From NCBI GenBank assembly GCA_958299035.1, contig CATQJL010000316.1, forward strand, positions 92,216,443 through 92,280,442: 64,000 nucleotides of DNA, read 5' to 3'. The notes below the pieces were generated by a model. It saw only the letters and a list, made by a program, of their open reading frames with translations. It was not told the origin of the DNA and did no database searches. The stretch is from Cylicocyclus nassatus (taxonomy: Eukaryota; Nematoda; Chromadorea; Rhabditida; Strongylidae). How positions within the stretch are numbered: the stretch's first letter is position 1; each line of letters opens with the position of its first letter. Made by a program: the position numbers and the translations under genes. This document shows, one piece after another, positions 39,201-45,227 of the stretch.

Positions 39201-41100
39201 CTCCTCGACGAGCCAGTCACAACTTGATATGAGCTCTCCCTGCCTGTTACCGTCATAACGACATTCTTGCTTCTTGCGGCACTGTGCCAAACCTTCTTGT
39301 CCGGTTTTCGACTGAATCTTACCTTCGCTCGAAAGAGGCGGTGATCGGAGCCACTGCAGAAGGATGGAACTACTGATATGAAGCAGACTCCACCTTCGGT
39401 TGGTGAGGTGGTCGATCTCTGCGCGAGTCGTTCTGTTGAGCGATTCCTATGTCCACCGGCGATGTTCTTTTTTTATGATAATGAGTTTCCATGAAAAGTC
39501 GTGCTAAGAGAAGCCTAACGAGACGATTACCGTTTTCGTTCCGGAGCCCATATCCAAACTTTCCCATCCTGTATTCCTTTTCTAGTGGCATCCCGTCGCG
39601 TTGAAGTCGCCCACAACACTTGTAAAAAGACTTCTCGTTGTGGACGATCTTCTCCACTCTTCTTAGAAACCATCTAGTTCTGACTCATCAGCTGCTGATG
39701 TTGGAGAGTAGCAGTTGATGATGCTGATGGTCTTCTGACGTGAAGGTCGTATCGTAGGATGGGAGGTGATGGGATCTCATGCGAATCGACAAGGTGGGCA
39801 TAGATGGGTGGACGGCAAAGCCAACGCTTCCAACGTTTCCTGGTGGAATTCTTGCCACGAATGATGAGGGTCCCATCACTCATCTGTCGCACGTCCTTCT
39901 TCCTGGATTTCGTTTCCTGCAGAGCGATGACGTAGCACTTGATGTTCTCTGCAGCATCGAGAAGAGCGTGGACGTCAGTGTTAGTGGAGACTGTCCTGGC
40001 GTTGTAGGTGCAGAGCATGAGGCAGTCTCCATGGCGTGTCGTGCGGGCAGACGTGTCGTTTTTGTCCAATTCGAAAGGCGCCCTGAGTACCCTAGCATCG
40101 TTCTTACTACCACCCGGCGCCGTAGGCGGGATCCGATGTTCAGGGTTTCTTTCTTTTCTTCTAACTGGCGGAGTGATAGAATTTGTCCTACAGAAGCAGA
40201 CTTACTAGGCCTACTTTTGAGTTCCATGGGGCAATCGCTGACCCTGTGTGGAGCGGGGAGAACCGCCTAGCGACCGGAAAAAACAAACCAGACGACGGGG
40301 GATCTGGCCTGGCCGGCTCTTAGCTAGGCATCCGGCCGAAACCGGAAACGTCGAACTCCTTCACAGCTTGGGAGTCCCTACGTATGCACTCGGCTGTCCA
40401 TCGTAGATCGACACCAGTGTCATCCCACGCCACGTTGAGGCGGCCGACCATTGTGGGAGATTGGCCGACCATTGTTAATTTATCTTCCTCCACATTGTAT
40501 TTATTTGTTTATACTTTCCTCTATATTTTCTTTTAGCGCAGTCTACAAGAAGAAGAACGACATCCGCAAGGAATGGAAATGCTGAAAGATCTCAAAGAAG
40601 AAGGAAGTGACACTTTGTTACTGGAATTGAAAAAGGTGCTGTCAGAACATTATAGATATGCTTCGGGCTCTCAGTGCCCACAATTGTTGCCTCAAAAAAA
40701 AATACCGAGATACTGTTATTCGCGCGACCATGATTATATATGGACATTGCAGATAGTTTTGAATTTTGAAGGTCTTTCCTCATTTAGATTCCTGACCAGC
40801 AACTTGGGATGGGCATTGGTAAGCGGTCCCGAGGCATTCTGGTTACCTCATTGCAACCGGGTTCAGCGGCGGCGGAGAAGCTCAAAGTTGGAGATCGAAT
40901 CCTTGCTGTAAATGCACTGCCTGTAACTGATCAGGTATGCGCTTCCATAGACTTTTGAAAACCGCGAAATGAAGTGTTACAAAGTCTACTCTGAGGTTTT
41001 ACTCGATTTACATTTGCAGCTCTCGGCTGTAACTTTTGTGAAGGCAAGTGGCCCTCGACTATTCTTGCAAATTGCTCGGCCACGAACATCTCCTCAATAG
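3621..41100 (+). CDS. mpz-1: Multi-PDZ scaffold protein, MUPP1/PATJ (MPZ-1) family, 3' part
   Basis: Spliced model of 20 exons: 3621-3695, 3765-3861, 3900-4120, 4175-4291, 8204-8245, 11014-11034, 17327-17387, 19703-19772, 22881-22915, 25819-25901, 25953-26087, 27335-27406, 27451-27574, 31729-31820, 31870-31962, 34438-34533, 37005-37175, 40537-40635, 40788-40934, 41020-41100. Lengths sum to 1932 nt (643 codons plus TAG) and every junction is in phase. Four PDZ domains lie at about residues 81-168, 266-351, 367-449 and 562-637, with carboxylate-binding loops GLGI, GLGL, GLGL and LGMGIG. PDZ domains bind C-terminal peptides. MUPP1/PATJ-type proteins are cytoplasmic scaffolds under membranes and junctions, which is family knowledge. 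The order and linker fragments resemble the C-terminal end of that family. The 5' exons lie outside or are unrecognised. The symbol rests on resemblance to the single nematode family member. Exons 6, 8 and 9 are the weakest. Confidence 0.85.
3900..4291 (+). CDS. mpz-1: PDZ domain A (exons 3-4)
   Basis: Exons 3900-4120 and 4175-4291. The translation includes [19 protein letters not shown], then [16 protein letters not shown] and [18 protein letters not shown]. This is a full PDZ fold with a GLGI carboxylate-binding loop. It closely resembles the MUPP1/PATJ domain that carries an AGN-basic-acidic insertion after the binding loop. The preceding intron (3862-3899) is only 38 nt. The second exon ends LCRRNGSM in phase 0 before GTATGT. 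The segment usually reading PDGAAARDGR is degenerate here (VQCPLTVR), so this domain has drifted. Confidence 0.9.
5033..7009. mobile_element. About 2-kb mariner-type foldback element
   Basis: The right end in reverse complement reads TTAGGTCGTTCCGAAAGTTC. The left end is TTTAGTCGTTTCGAAGGTTC. Matching inverted segments recur inward, for example GTGCAAAAGTTTTGTCAGTT (about 5410) with its inverse near 6340, and TTTGATA...GCGTAAACAAAGTG (about 5280) with its inverse near 6750. The arms are diverged, with indels. No transposase is seen. Confidence 0.7.
7449..7740. repeat. TTCGAATTTTATTCGAA-type palindromic repeat array
   Basis: AT-rich stretch of at least ten variants of TTCGAA(TTTTATT)CGAA and CGAATAAAAT in irregular order, i.e. 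short palindromic units in partial tandem. Confidence 0.7.
8204..8245 (+). CDS. mpz-1: PDZ scaffold exon 5 (short linker)
   Basis: A 42-nt exon between a TTTTACAG acceptor and a GTAAGTAA donor, phase 0 to 0, encoding [14 protein letters not shown]. Joined to the previous exon it reads NGSMEDVAVRS, matching the EDIAV-like stretch that follows this PDZ domain in PATJ-type proteins. The preceding intron is about 3.9 kb and contains a 2-kb foldback. Confidence 0.65.
8468..9152 (+). mobile_element. Family C repeat copy 1 (terminal hairpin)
   Basis: Starts near ATTATTATAGTGC then CTGTCTGTCACGAAACTCGT. The interior shares GAGCCGGTTCGATAAGCGGG and GTCAAACGGGTCCACGCG with 45228-45816. The end is the hairpin CCTCCGCGAAGCGGAGGTGA then CGCACTGG. 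Other copies are at 46486-47125 and 60725-61420 (reverse). Non-autonomous; a Helitron-like or SINE-like nature is inference. Confidence 0.7.
9154..9387. repeat. MITE family F (234 bp)
   Basis: Terminal inverted repeats around GGGCATACTCCACGCGATTT and its imperfect inverse AAATCGCGTGAAGTATGCCC, both extended by CAGTCGCGACGCG. Related ends occur at 35144-35376 and, as single ends, near 4875 and 13395. Confidence 0.7.
9388..11013. other. Intronic stretch without recognised features
   Basis: Open frames at 9488-9633 and 10022-10456 have no recognisable domain or in-phase splice pair. T-rich tracts and two copies of CAGACAACGACCCA (about 10461 and 10620) are the only structure noted. Confidence 0.35.
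11014..11034 (+). CDS. mpz-1: PDZ scaffold microexon (21 nt)
   Basis: Seven codons (LVSRLPK) bounded by ACTTTTGACAG and GTATGTGC, phase 0 to 0, so it could be skipped without a frameshift. The support is splice signals and phase only. A hAT-type MITE begins 12 nt after the donor. The alternative is a chance pairing of splice-like sites. Confidence 0.4.
11047..11410. mobile_element. hAT-type MITE with 8-bp target duplication
   Basis: Ends CAGTGGCGTACC and GGTACGCCACTG (reading AAATCCTGGGTACGCCACTG on the right). Flanked on both sides by the direct repeat GTGCGTAG (11039-11046 and 11411-11418). The interior has G and C homopolymers. An 8-bp duplication with CAG-type termini is typical of hAT elements. 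Confidence 0.88.
11581..12097. mobile_element. MITE built of CTGCAGT repeats
   Basis: Ends TAGGGTTGTTTCAGACTGCC and the inverse GGCAGTATGAAACAACCCAT. Both arms are arrays of CTGCAGTCTG/GTCAGTGCAGT units (11590-11671 and 11925-12085). The arms pair strongly; the frames within, such as 11909-12112, are artefacts of the repeat. Confidence 0.8.
12098..13576. other. Intronic stretch with repeat relics
   Basis: No supported exon. CGCGAATTTTTCGCGAAGCG (about 12743) is a short palindrome. 12980-13400 contains family F-like end fragments (GCGTGAAGTATGCCCGG). Confidence 0.35.
13577..13898. repeat. MITE family B copy 2 (322 bp)
   Basis: Begins CTAACAAGGGAATGGTCAGA and ends with the inverse of CTTACAAGGAAATGGTCAGA. 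The arms match for about 50 nt, reaching CAAGCTGCATACCATT on both sides. The 135-aa frame across it (13519-13926) is not a gene. Confidence 0.8.
14253..14963. mobile_element. Mariner-type foldback (about 710 bp)
   Basis: Left end CAGGTCGTCCCGAAAGTTCT then TGCGCACGA. The right end is the inverse (TTAGGTCGTCGCGAAAGTTC). The arms are more than 300 nt and match almost throughout, including GTTCATCTGTTGCGTAGATA. There is only a short loop near 14590-14630. The termini belong to the same series as 5033-7009. Confidence 0.88.
15376..15590. repeat. 215-bp inverted-repeat element
   Basis: Left GGGCTCAGCGTGATCAAGAG and right inverse GGCTCTGCGTAATCGCGAGA, followed in both by AGT.GGTGA and CATTGCAC.CGCA. 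No coding content. Confidence 0.65.
15715..15790. repeat. Perfect 28-bp stem hairpin
   Basis: Arms 15715-15742 and 15763-15790 are exact reverse complements (CCTCAAAAATAAACTGCTAA then CATTTTAC) around a 20-nt loop. This could be a small MITE or a small-RNA precursor; nothing decides between them. Confidence 0.8.
17327..17387 (+). CDS. mpz-1: PDZ scaffold exon 7 (linker)
   Basis: Acceptor ATATTTCCAG, donor GTGAGTAT, 61 nt, phase 0 to 1. It encodes [20 protein letters not shown], a Pro/Ser/Thr-rich linker. It joins in phase to the exon at 19703. A 76-bp palindrome and a family A repeat follow in the intron. Confidence 0.55.
17418..17493. repeat. 76-bp palindrome (AAAGGCAG termini)
   Basis: TTAAAGGCAGTGTTCCGGCA...TGCCGGGAAACTGCCTTTGA folds through AGATTTGAGTTGT and its inverse. 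The same AAAGGCAG...CGGCA terminus occurs near 18785, 20400, 31300, 36250, 36650, 59690 and 60120, so this may be a minimal member of that element group. Confidence 0.75.
17541..18312. repeat. Family A copy with nested GC-rich foldback
   Basis: Starts GTATAATAGCAAAGCCCCTA and ends GTCATAAAGCATC...GGTGGAGGTGCCTTCAATCG. The interior has CCGCTGCAAAAGATGAATTC and GATGGGCGGAGC. It is interrupted at about 17585-17905 by a GC-rich inverted repeat (GGTCCCATTCG and its inverse CGAATGGGACC, both next to CTCTCCG/CGGAGAG; GCTCCGGAGCCCTCCCATTT and its inverse). Confidence 0.7.
18642..19702. other. Intronic stretch, no recognised features
   Basis: Only an AAGGCAG-type terminus at about 18785 and a GC-rich patch at 18900-19090 resembling the 27,800-27,900 repeat (GTGGGCGGGG). 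Otherwise AT-rich with no supported exon. Confidence 0.35.
19703..19772 (+). CDS. mpz-1: PDZ scaffold exon 8 (acidic linker)
   Basis: Acceptor TCAAAATAG, donor GTAATG, 70 nt, phase 1 to 2. It encodes [20 protein letters not shown] followed by DD. The phase fits the preceding (17327-17387) and following (22881-22915) exons. No domain is recognised. Confidence 0.45.
19978..20323 (-). CDS. Possible minus-strand exon, Pro/Arg-rich
   Basis: The minus frame encodes [20 protein letters not shown] and continues to [20 protein letters not shown], followed by a possible GTATTA donor near 19976. The composition looks protein-like and the region is not one of the repeats catalogued here. No acceptor is obvious and no family is recognised. 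It could be an exon of a gene nested antisense, or chance. Confidence 0.25.
20472..20790 (+). repeat. Family D repeat with (AGAC)n tail, copy 1
   Basis: Begins GACTTACCCGGCTCCGCCCG. The middle has CGATATCGATCGATGACGAA and TTGGTCCGGATCGGTTCAGA. It ends with (AGAC)n and TTTATATATAAG. Further copies are at 23880-24316 (inverted pair) and 25060-25470 (reverse), with a 5' piece at 61443. Confidence 0.75.
21666..22750. repeat. 1.1-kb long palindrome (foldback element)
   Basis: Ends TGGGTTCATACTGAGCCGCA and its inverse TGCGGCTCAGTATGAACCCC. The arms match nearly to the centre (about 22,200) through GACCGTTTCTAACGGTTTT, ACTATTCCATTTGTTTCCA and CGTTCTTTGTTTTACCCC. Overlapping frames on both strands reflect the palindrome. 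The outer about 80 bp match the short elements at 62343 and 63839. Confidence 0.9.
22881..22915 (+). CDS. mpz-1: PDZ scaffold exon 9 (short linker)
   Basis: A 35-nt exon after TCTATTTTAG with a weak GTTTCA donor, phase 2 to 1, encoding [11 protein letters not shown]. It is accepted because it is the only segment found that bridges the phases of the exons at 19703 and 25819. It lies just after a 1.1-kb palindrome. Confidence 0.35.
23049..23411 (+). other. Open frame after a good acceptor, no assignment
   Basis: After CTCTGCAG the frame [17 protein letters not shown] stays open for about 120 codons. No donor restores the phase needed by the exon at 25819, so it is left out of the PDZ gene. It could be an alternative 3' exon or chance. 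Confidence 0.25.
23880..24316. repeat. Inverted pair of family D repeats
   Basis: Two family D copies meet around CACCCCCACGGGGGTGATCA (about 24090-24110), each carrying GAGCATGCTGATC, CGATAAAATCGACATCGATC and the GGATCGGTTCAGAAATGGAA segment. The right copy ends in (AGAC)n and TTTATATATAAG. Confidence 0.8.
24605..24710. repeat. MITE family E (short palindrome)
   Basis: CTGTGGCCTTAATCATCAAC ... GTTGATGAATACGGCGACTG with internal AAGGTAGATTTTACCC. Same termini as the 35.5-36.9 kb cluster. Confidence 0.75.
25060..25470 (-). repeat. Family D repeat, diverged reverse copy
   Basis: Starts CTTATAAATAAAGCTGAATG with (CTGT)n and runs backwards through the family: TTCCGTTATCGATTGATTTC, then TGCAAACTTTGAGCTACGGG. 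A segment with TCCACTTCATCCACTTCGC and its inverse (25290-25350) is inserted or local. Confidence 0.6.
25819..26087 (+). CDS. mpz-1: PDZ domain B, first part (exons 10-11)
   Basis: Exon 25819-25901 encodes [20 protein letters not shown] followed by TLIEIDK. After a 51-nt intron, exon 25953-26087 encodes [20 protein letters not shown], then [20 protein letters not shown] and DQVLE. This is the unmistakable first half of a PDZ domain with a GLGL binding loop, resembling the SIVGG-SDT type domain near the C terminus of MUPP1/PATJ. The domain is finished by the exon at 27335. Confidence 0.95.
27335..27574 (+). CDS. mpz-1: End of PDZ domain B and start of PDZ domain C (exons 12-13)
   Basis: Exon 27335-27406 (acceptor TTGTTTAG, donor GTAGAA) encodes [20 protein letters not shown] followed by TPPK, the helix B segment of PDZ B including the peptide-contacting His. 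After a 44-nt intron, exon 27451-27574 gives VRLLIYRD, the last strand of PDZ B. A linker follows, then [18 protein letters not shown], the start of PDZ C, ending in phase 1. Confidence 0.93.
28118..28226 (+). CDS. Possible alternative exon in the PDZ gene intron
   Basis: Acceptor TTGATTTCAG, donor GTTAGTGA, 109 nt. The open frame reads [20 protein letters not shown], then [16 protein letters not shown]. It would join in phase to the exon ending at 27574 but leaves phase 2, so it cannot precede the exon at 31729 as modelled. It may lead to an alternative C terminus, or be a decoy. A family A repeat starts a few bases after the donor. Confidence 0.3.
28235..28460. repeat. Family A copy (226 bp)
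   Basis: TTTTGATGCTGTATAATAGC...AAAGCCCCTAACT and the inverse end ATCATACAGCATCAAAATCT then GGGTGGACGATGCCTTCAAA. The interior has CCCGCTGCAAAAGATGAATC. Confidence 0.75.
28690..29560. other. Intronic stretch without recognised features
   Basis: No splice-supported exon. A single GTTCCAGCACCGCGCC fragment at about 29150 resembles the short palindromic element of 21666/62343. Confidence 0.35.
29565..31220. repeat. Cluster of GC-rich CCCGTATGCACGTACATCCCC elements
   Basis: At least four occurrences of GGCCCGTATGCACGTACATC or its inverse (29569, 30905-30935, 30941, 31190-31212) with GATCCCC and GGGGAGGGG runs between them. Two copies meet as a palindrome at 30936-30945 (GGGCCTAAGGCCC). The units are separated by unrelated AT-rich DNA. 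Confidence 0.75.
31729..31962 (+). CDS. mpz-1: PDZ domain C, remainder (exons 14-15)
   Basis: Exon 31729-31820 begins in phase 1 and completes GLGLSIV before [20 protein letters not shown], then [10 protein letters not shown]. After a 49-nt intron, exon 31870-31962 encodes [20 protein letters not shown] and continues to VCLK. The whole closely resembles the MUPP1/PATJ domain of the SIVG-KRNDTG type. The intron before it is about 4.2 kb and full of GC-rich repeats. Confidence 0.95.
32790..33276 (-). mobile_element. Penelope-like element remnant 1
   Basis: The minus frame at 33276-33049 includes [20 protein letters not shown] then EECL, resembling the end of the GIY-YIG endonuclease domain of PLE proteins (RKASEAFWISAKK...NNKNECL in the 53-kb copy). 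About 250 bp downstream comes GAAGAAGTCGAAACGTTGGC, the type of 3' repeat seen in the other two copies. The upstream part is missing. Confidence 0.6.
34438..34533 (+). CDS. mpz-1: PDZ scaffold exon 16 (post-PDZ C linker)
   Basis: Acceptor ATGGTTTAG, donor GTAATATC, 96 nt, phase 0 to 0. It encodes [20 protein letters not shown], then [12 protein letters not shown]. The first three residues finish PDZ C as in relatives (VGR). The rest is an Ala-rich, probably helical linker. Confidence 0.85.
34682..35144. repeat. MITE family B copy 3 (463 bp)
   Basis: CTAACAAGGGAAGGATACCA...ACATTAGTTGG and the inverse CTTACAAGGAAAGGATACCA...ACATTAGTCGG. Both arms hold GATGAGATGTATAT and GATTCCAAATCTGCTTTCC. 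Confidence 0.85.
35144..35376. repeat. MITE family F-like copy
   Basis: GGCTTAAGGCATACCTCGCG and the inverse CGCGTGAGGTATGCCTTAAG, abutting family B on the left and family A on the right. Length is about the same as the copy at 9154. Confidence 0.65.
35373..36977. repeat. Family A copy split by nested elements
   Basis: The family A left part (CGCACCCGCTGCAAAAGATA to GAGCCGCTTTTACCTTCTG) continues at 36857 (CTGGAGCAATTTTCTCG to ATTATACAGCATCAAAATCT). Between them lie family E elements with GGCCGTATTCATCAACGAAC termini (35539-36855). Inside those is an AAAGGCAG-ended element (36250-36665). Confidence 0.75.
35539..36855. repeat. MITE family E cluster
   Basis: Repeated, mutually inverted units of TGGCCRTATTCATCAACGAA followed by CCCTGAGGGTTAAACTAACC. 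Copies near 35540, 35625, 36670-36710 and 36775-36855 suggest one element invaded by another of its own family. Confidence 0.7.
37005..37175 (+). CDS. mpz-1: PDZ scaffold exon 17 (Pro/Glu-rich linker)
   Basis: Acceptor TTATCATTTAG, donor GTCAGT, 171 nt, phase 0 to 0. It encodes 57 residues beginning [20 protein letters not shown], rich in Pro, Glu, Ser and Thr and probably disordered. The upstream family A repeat ends about 28 nt before the exon. The downstream intron holds the RTE element. Confidence 0.8.
37240..40480 (-). mobile_element. Degenerate RTE-type non-LTR retrotransposon
   Basis: About 3.2 kb read on the minus strand inside a PDZ-gene intron. The apurinic-type endonuclease start [20 protein letters not shown]...VIALQETK lies at about 40015-39900. 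Endonuclease middle: [17 protein letters not shown] near 39560. Reverse transcriptase pieces: [11 protein letters not shown] (about 38510), [20 protein letters not shown] (about 38430) and LVLTFVD (about 38330). C-terminal part: [20 protein letters not shown] (37740-37680). Several frameshifts and stops break the frame, so it is a dead copy. Confidence 0.88.
40537..40934 (+). CDS. mpz-1: PDZ domain D, main part (exons 18-19)
   Basis: Exon 40537-40635 (acceptor TTCTTTTAG) encodes [20 protein letters not shown], then [13 protein letters not shown]. After a 152-nt intron, exon 40788-40934 encodes [20 protein letters not shown], then [20 protein letters not shown] and VNALPVTDQ. This is a divergent PDZ domain: the binding loop is LGMGIG and the usual VGG is replaced by GKR. 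Donor is GTATGC. Confidence 0.92.
41020..41100 (+). CDS. mpz-1: Last exon: end of PDZ D and C terminus
   Basis: Acceptor ACATTTGCAG; 26 codons [20 protein letters not shown], then PRTSPQ, then TAG at 41098-41100. It supplies helix B and the final strand of PDZ D. The protein ends six residues after the domain. No clear AATAAA is seen in the next 500 bases; the first one noted (about 41770) lies inside a foldback repeat. Confidence 0.92.
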   Translation, partial: LSAVTFVKASGPRLFLQIARPRTSPQ

Positions 41101-41607
41101 CAAACAGCACGGTTTTTTGGAATTATTGCACAAATGCACCGAAACACTTCTAATACGGGAACAGATTATGGCAGTGAACACAGCAGGGTCACCTGATTGA
41201 TCAAGTCATTGAATTACAGTCTCAGATAAGTCTAGTCTATGTAGATTTTATATCCTGTGGTAGCATTATTGTTTGCATTTGCCAATTTGAATACACTTCG
41301 AGAGCTTTCCAGTCATTGTTATTTTGTGTCCCATGTCTAGGTGATTCTCAACATACTCTGCCATAATGTCTTTTCATTTTAGTATTCAGTGTGTATTTTG
41401 AATGATGAAGGCTATGTGCATATACGTATTTATGATGAACTTCTATCTTAATCAATTTCCATACAATGTTCGTCCTTGCAGTACAGAGATCTCCAAAAAT
41501 GTTGAACTATATTTTCTTGCTCACTGAATATTACATTTTTGATGCTTGCTAATTGAAAATCTGATATTAATTGTGTACTTGCGGGCATCGACAGGCTGCT
41601 GGTGCGA

Positions 41608-42094
41608 ACATATCGTCGTTTCCCCGGGATAGATGGGGCGTGTCACTGCACAAGTCCTTAAGTTTCCGTAATTGGTACGGTATTAGCTACGGCGCAGAAT
41701 CGATATAGCCGAACAGCTGATCATTTTTCGACCCAACAATGATGAAATATGAAATAGTAAAAGCAAATCCAATAAACACGACTTAAATTAAAAAAAGAAG
41801 AAGCATGCAATGCACAGTTATAATGCGAAATTCGCTTCGGCATTGGTTCAAAAGTGAGAAACTAACATAAAGCAAGTGCAATTGAAGAATTACGGCTCAC
41901 TACTAGCAACTCCCGTCGAAATCTGAAAAGAAAAACTTGATTAGTAGCAAAAAAACTCACCTATTATTGTTGAGTCGGAAAATGATCAACCGTTCGGCGA
42001 TATCGCTGCGCCGTAGCTAATACCGTACAAATTACGGAAACTTACGGACTTATGCAGTGACACGCCCCATCTATCCCGGAGAAACGACGATATG
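41608..42094. mobile_element. 487-bp foldback element
   Basis: CATATCGTCGTTTCCCCGGG and the inverse CATATCGTCGTTTCTCCGGG. The arms continue for about 140 nt through GATAGATGGGGCGTGTCACT and TTACGG.ATT.GTACGGTATT, ending near AAAATGATCA on both sides. It lies downstream of the PDZ gene stop. Confidence 0.88.
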
Positions 42095-42533
42095 TGGCTA
42101 AGTGGTGAGCGCTGTCGCCGTCGGCGCTACTTGGCTGACAAGCGTAATTGGTGACACATTCGTGATTCAAAAACAACAAAAATGCGTGTAAAGCGCAAAG
42201 AGAAACAGCTCGGGTTTTCAGTTTAACTTCAACGAATGGGGCGGCGCAGCGCAGTGACCGCCCTCACCTACCTTCACGATCAGGCAGTCTCATACTTCAA
42301 AGAACACATCTCTTCGACAAGTCATTTTATGTTGCAGCATGACAATCAGTCTTTCGCTCTGTGTAGAGCTCAATATTCGTTTGATGTCATTTTATCGTCG
42401 CCTACCAGCAGTAGACCGGTGAAGCAAACGCGGACTCGATAGATGGATGCTCTACTTTCAGGAGGCGAGGCTTCGATCGCTAGAGCCTGGGGAACGATTA
42501 GAGAAAGTACGCTAGCGAGAGAGACGCAGACTG

Positions 42534-43005
42534 CTTACAAGGGAACCGTGTCGAGTCTAAGTGGCCTTTCCAGATGAAACCCATACTGCTTTGAAGAGCA
42601 TTAAGCGGTGATTCCAAATCTGCCTTCCAAATCTGCCAAGCGCCTCTGAACGCCGAGTTATGACCGTTCATCGGAACGAAAAATGAATGCAGAATCTAGG
42701 TAAAATTGATTGTTACAATCTTTCCAGCGCTCAGACAAAGCAATGTTAAGTATTAGCATATTGAATAAAATGTATCCATTGCATAAACAGCTCTGATACT
42801 TGACACTGGACCATTTGAGCAAATTTGGGCGATTTTGCTTCAGTTTTGCGCTCAATTTTTTGATCTGAAAAACGAGCATAACTCGCCGTCCACAGGCGCT
42901 TGGCAGATTTGGAAGGCAGATTCGGAATCACCGCTTAATGCTCTTCAAAGCAGTATGGGTCTCATTTGGAAAGGCCACTTCGACTCGACACGGTTCCCTT
43001 GTTAG
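42534..43005. repeat. MITE family B copy 4 (472 bp)
   Basis: CTTACAAGGGAACCGTGTCG and the inverse CTAACAAGGGAACCGTGTCG. Both arms continue through CCATACTGCTTTGAAGAGCA and TTAAGCGGTGATTCC to AAATCTGCC. This is the least diverged copy. Confidence 0.9.
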
Positions 43006-43082
43006 TTTATCCTCATAACATCGGAGATACCGCTGGAATAGAGGTGGTATATCAAATACATTATCTAGTATTCTGCTGATTA

Positions 43083-44965
43083 TACAGGGTGCGTCAAAAG
43101 TCTGGGAGCCTAGTACTTTTTTGTACAGAATGAGAAGGGAAGTACCTAGAAACGAAAAATTTGGCGCAGACATATTTCGAACCATTGCAGATACAGCCCA
43201 GTTCTTGAATTGCAAAATTGCCTCTTTTGGCTTCCACGCGGCCCTACAAAATCTTGGCAAGTCCACCTGTCACGGCACGCAGGTAGTCGTAATGAAATTT
43301 GCCCCACGCCTTCACAATAACGCCTTCTTCTTTTATTTTGGCAAATGCGCAGCACGATAGAACAAGCCTTTATCTACAACATACTTCCAAAAGAATTTTG
43401 TGCATGCTCAGGAATAAAAATATTGGTTTTTTAATTATTAGGTTGTCCGGAAATTAATGCCCGTTTTGAATTCCAACCGCAATAAGTCATACACTTCTCA
43501 TTTCAAAATAGGTTGCAAAGTACCATTCGATAGAGCAAAGCATGTTCTACAAGATGGCCTTCTTGTTTTTGCAACAGCTCTCATCCACCTCGAGTTTCGA
43601 GACAAGATCTAAAAAGACTCAGCAGCCCGAAAAATCGAAAAAAATCGTAACTCCGTTCACAAAAATCCTACAAAAATTCTTACTGGCTCACGTAAACGCT
43701 ATCCACATAAAACACCTATATACGCCTTTGCCATACTTTTCCCTCCGTTAGAAACCAAGAAAACGGAAATTTTCGTGCATTTGCCAAAGTGCTGTTGCGC
43801 CGTCCCCACATAGGTAGTTGTATACTACAAACCTGTAGAAGTATAAACGTAAATTCTCAACTCTCTACAAGCTTTAGTTCTCGAGAAATTTGAATTTTAG
43901 CTTGGACCACCTAACTAGGGAAAGCTTTGGTATTTCTCGAGAACCAAAGCTTGTAGAAAGCTGAAAATTTAAGTCTGTACTTCTACAGGCTTGTGGTATA
44001 CAACTACCTATGTAGGGACGGCACAGCATCACTTCGGCAAATGCATGAAAATTTCCGTTTTCTTTGATTCTAACGGAGGAAATAGTACGGCAAAGGCGTA
44101 TATAGGTGTTTATGTGGATAGTGTTTACGTGAGCAAGTAAGAATTTTTGTAGGATTTTCATGAACTGAGTTACAATTTTTTCCGATTTTTCGGGCTGCTG
44201 AGTCTCTTTAGTTCTTGGCTCGAAACTCGAGGTATGAGAGCTGTTGCAAAAGCAAGAAGGCCATCTTGTAGAGCTTGCCTTGCTCTATCGAATGGTACTT
44301 TGCAACCCATTTAGAAATGAGAAGTGTATGACCTATCGCGGTTGAAATTCAAAACGGGCATTAATTTCTGGACAACCTAATAGAGGCATGTGTACGTCGC
44401 ATACGAATTTTGGCTACAATTGCGCGACAAAAAACCTAAAATTATCGTTTAAAAAGTATAAAAAGTGTTCCCATGGCCGAATTTCAATAGATTCTAATTT
44501 AGAAGACGTATGCAAAAAATATAGCCTTGGTCCCAGTGCCTGTTGCGCTTCTATAGTTTTCAAATTTGTTCTGAAGACGGATTTCCACTGGCACGTAGGT
44601 AACATCCGCAAACTTTTATTTTCCGTTCACGCAAAAACAGCTCCTGGCAAAAGCAAAACTAATACAATAGCGCAAAGCCTCTTCTATGTTGTGTGCATTG
44701 AAGTTTTGTAAAATATTAACAGCATCTCTAGCTACAGCAAAAATTGTAAATAACAAAAATTCTGGTTTTTTCGCTTTGCAAAAGTACTAGTTTGGTAATT
44801 TCCAATCTTACAAAAACGTATGGCAGCCATTCCCAGCTAGATGAAGTATATTTTGTAAAGGATGACCGCAGCATAATGTGGCATAAAATTGAAATCAAAA
44901 CCACCACTACCTTTGTAATTGCAACACTGCAAAGTAAGGCTCCCAGACTTTTGACGCACCCTGTA
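43083..44965 (-). mobile_element. Degenerate Tc1/mariner-type element, split by a foldback
   Basis: TACAGGGTGCGTCAAAAGTC followed by TGGGAGCC, with an exact inverse at the right end; TA flanks both ends. Minus-strand codons at about 43370-43150 read roughly as YLRAVTGGLAKIL, a stop, then EAKRGNFAIQE, like the C-terminal tail of Tc1/mariner transposases. The copy is broken and a second foldback occupies 43438-44380. Confidence 0.7.
43438..44380. mobile_element. Nested mariner-type foldback (943 bp)
   Basis: TTAGGTTGTCCGGAAATTAA then TGCCCGTTTTGAA at the left, exact or near-exact inverse at the right. The arms run more than 400 nt each and meet around 43890-43920. It is inserted inside the 43083-44965 element. 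Confidence 0.9.
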
Positions 44966-45227
44966 TAAAAGAAACAGGAAGAGCGCTTGGCTTGAGGATT
45001 AAACATCTTGCCAATGAACGTAATCTCCCCTCGTGGGAAACATAAGTAGGAATACCACTTTGGTCAAGACTACGAAGTTAAACGTACAATGTTGGCATAC
45101 AACTTGCTCCTGGGCGGAAAGTTCTCAAGCGAAAGACCGCGTGCGAACAATAAAAACCACTGATCACCCGTTACGGATTACTTCATGCGTTTCTATAATT
45201 TTGTCGACTATGATAGGATGGTGCGAT

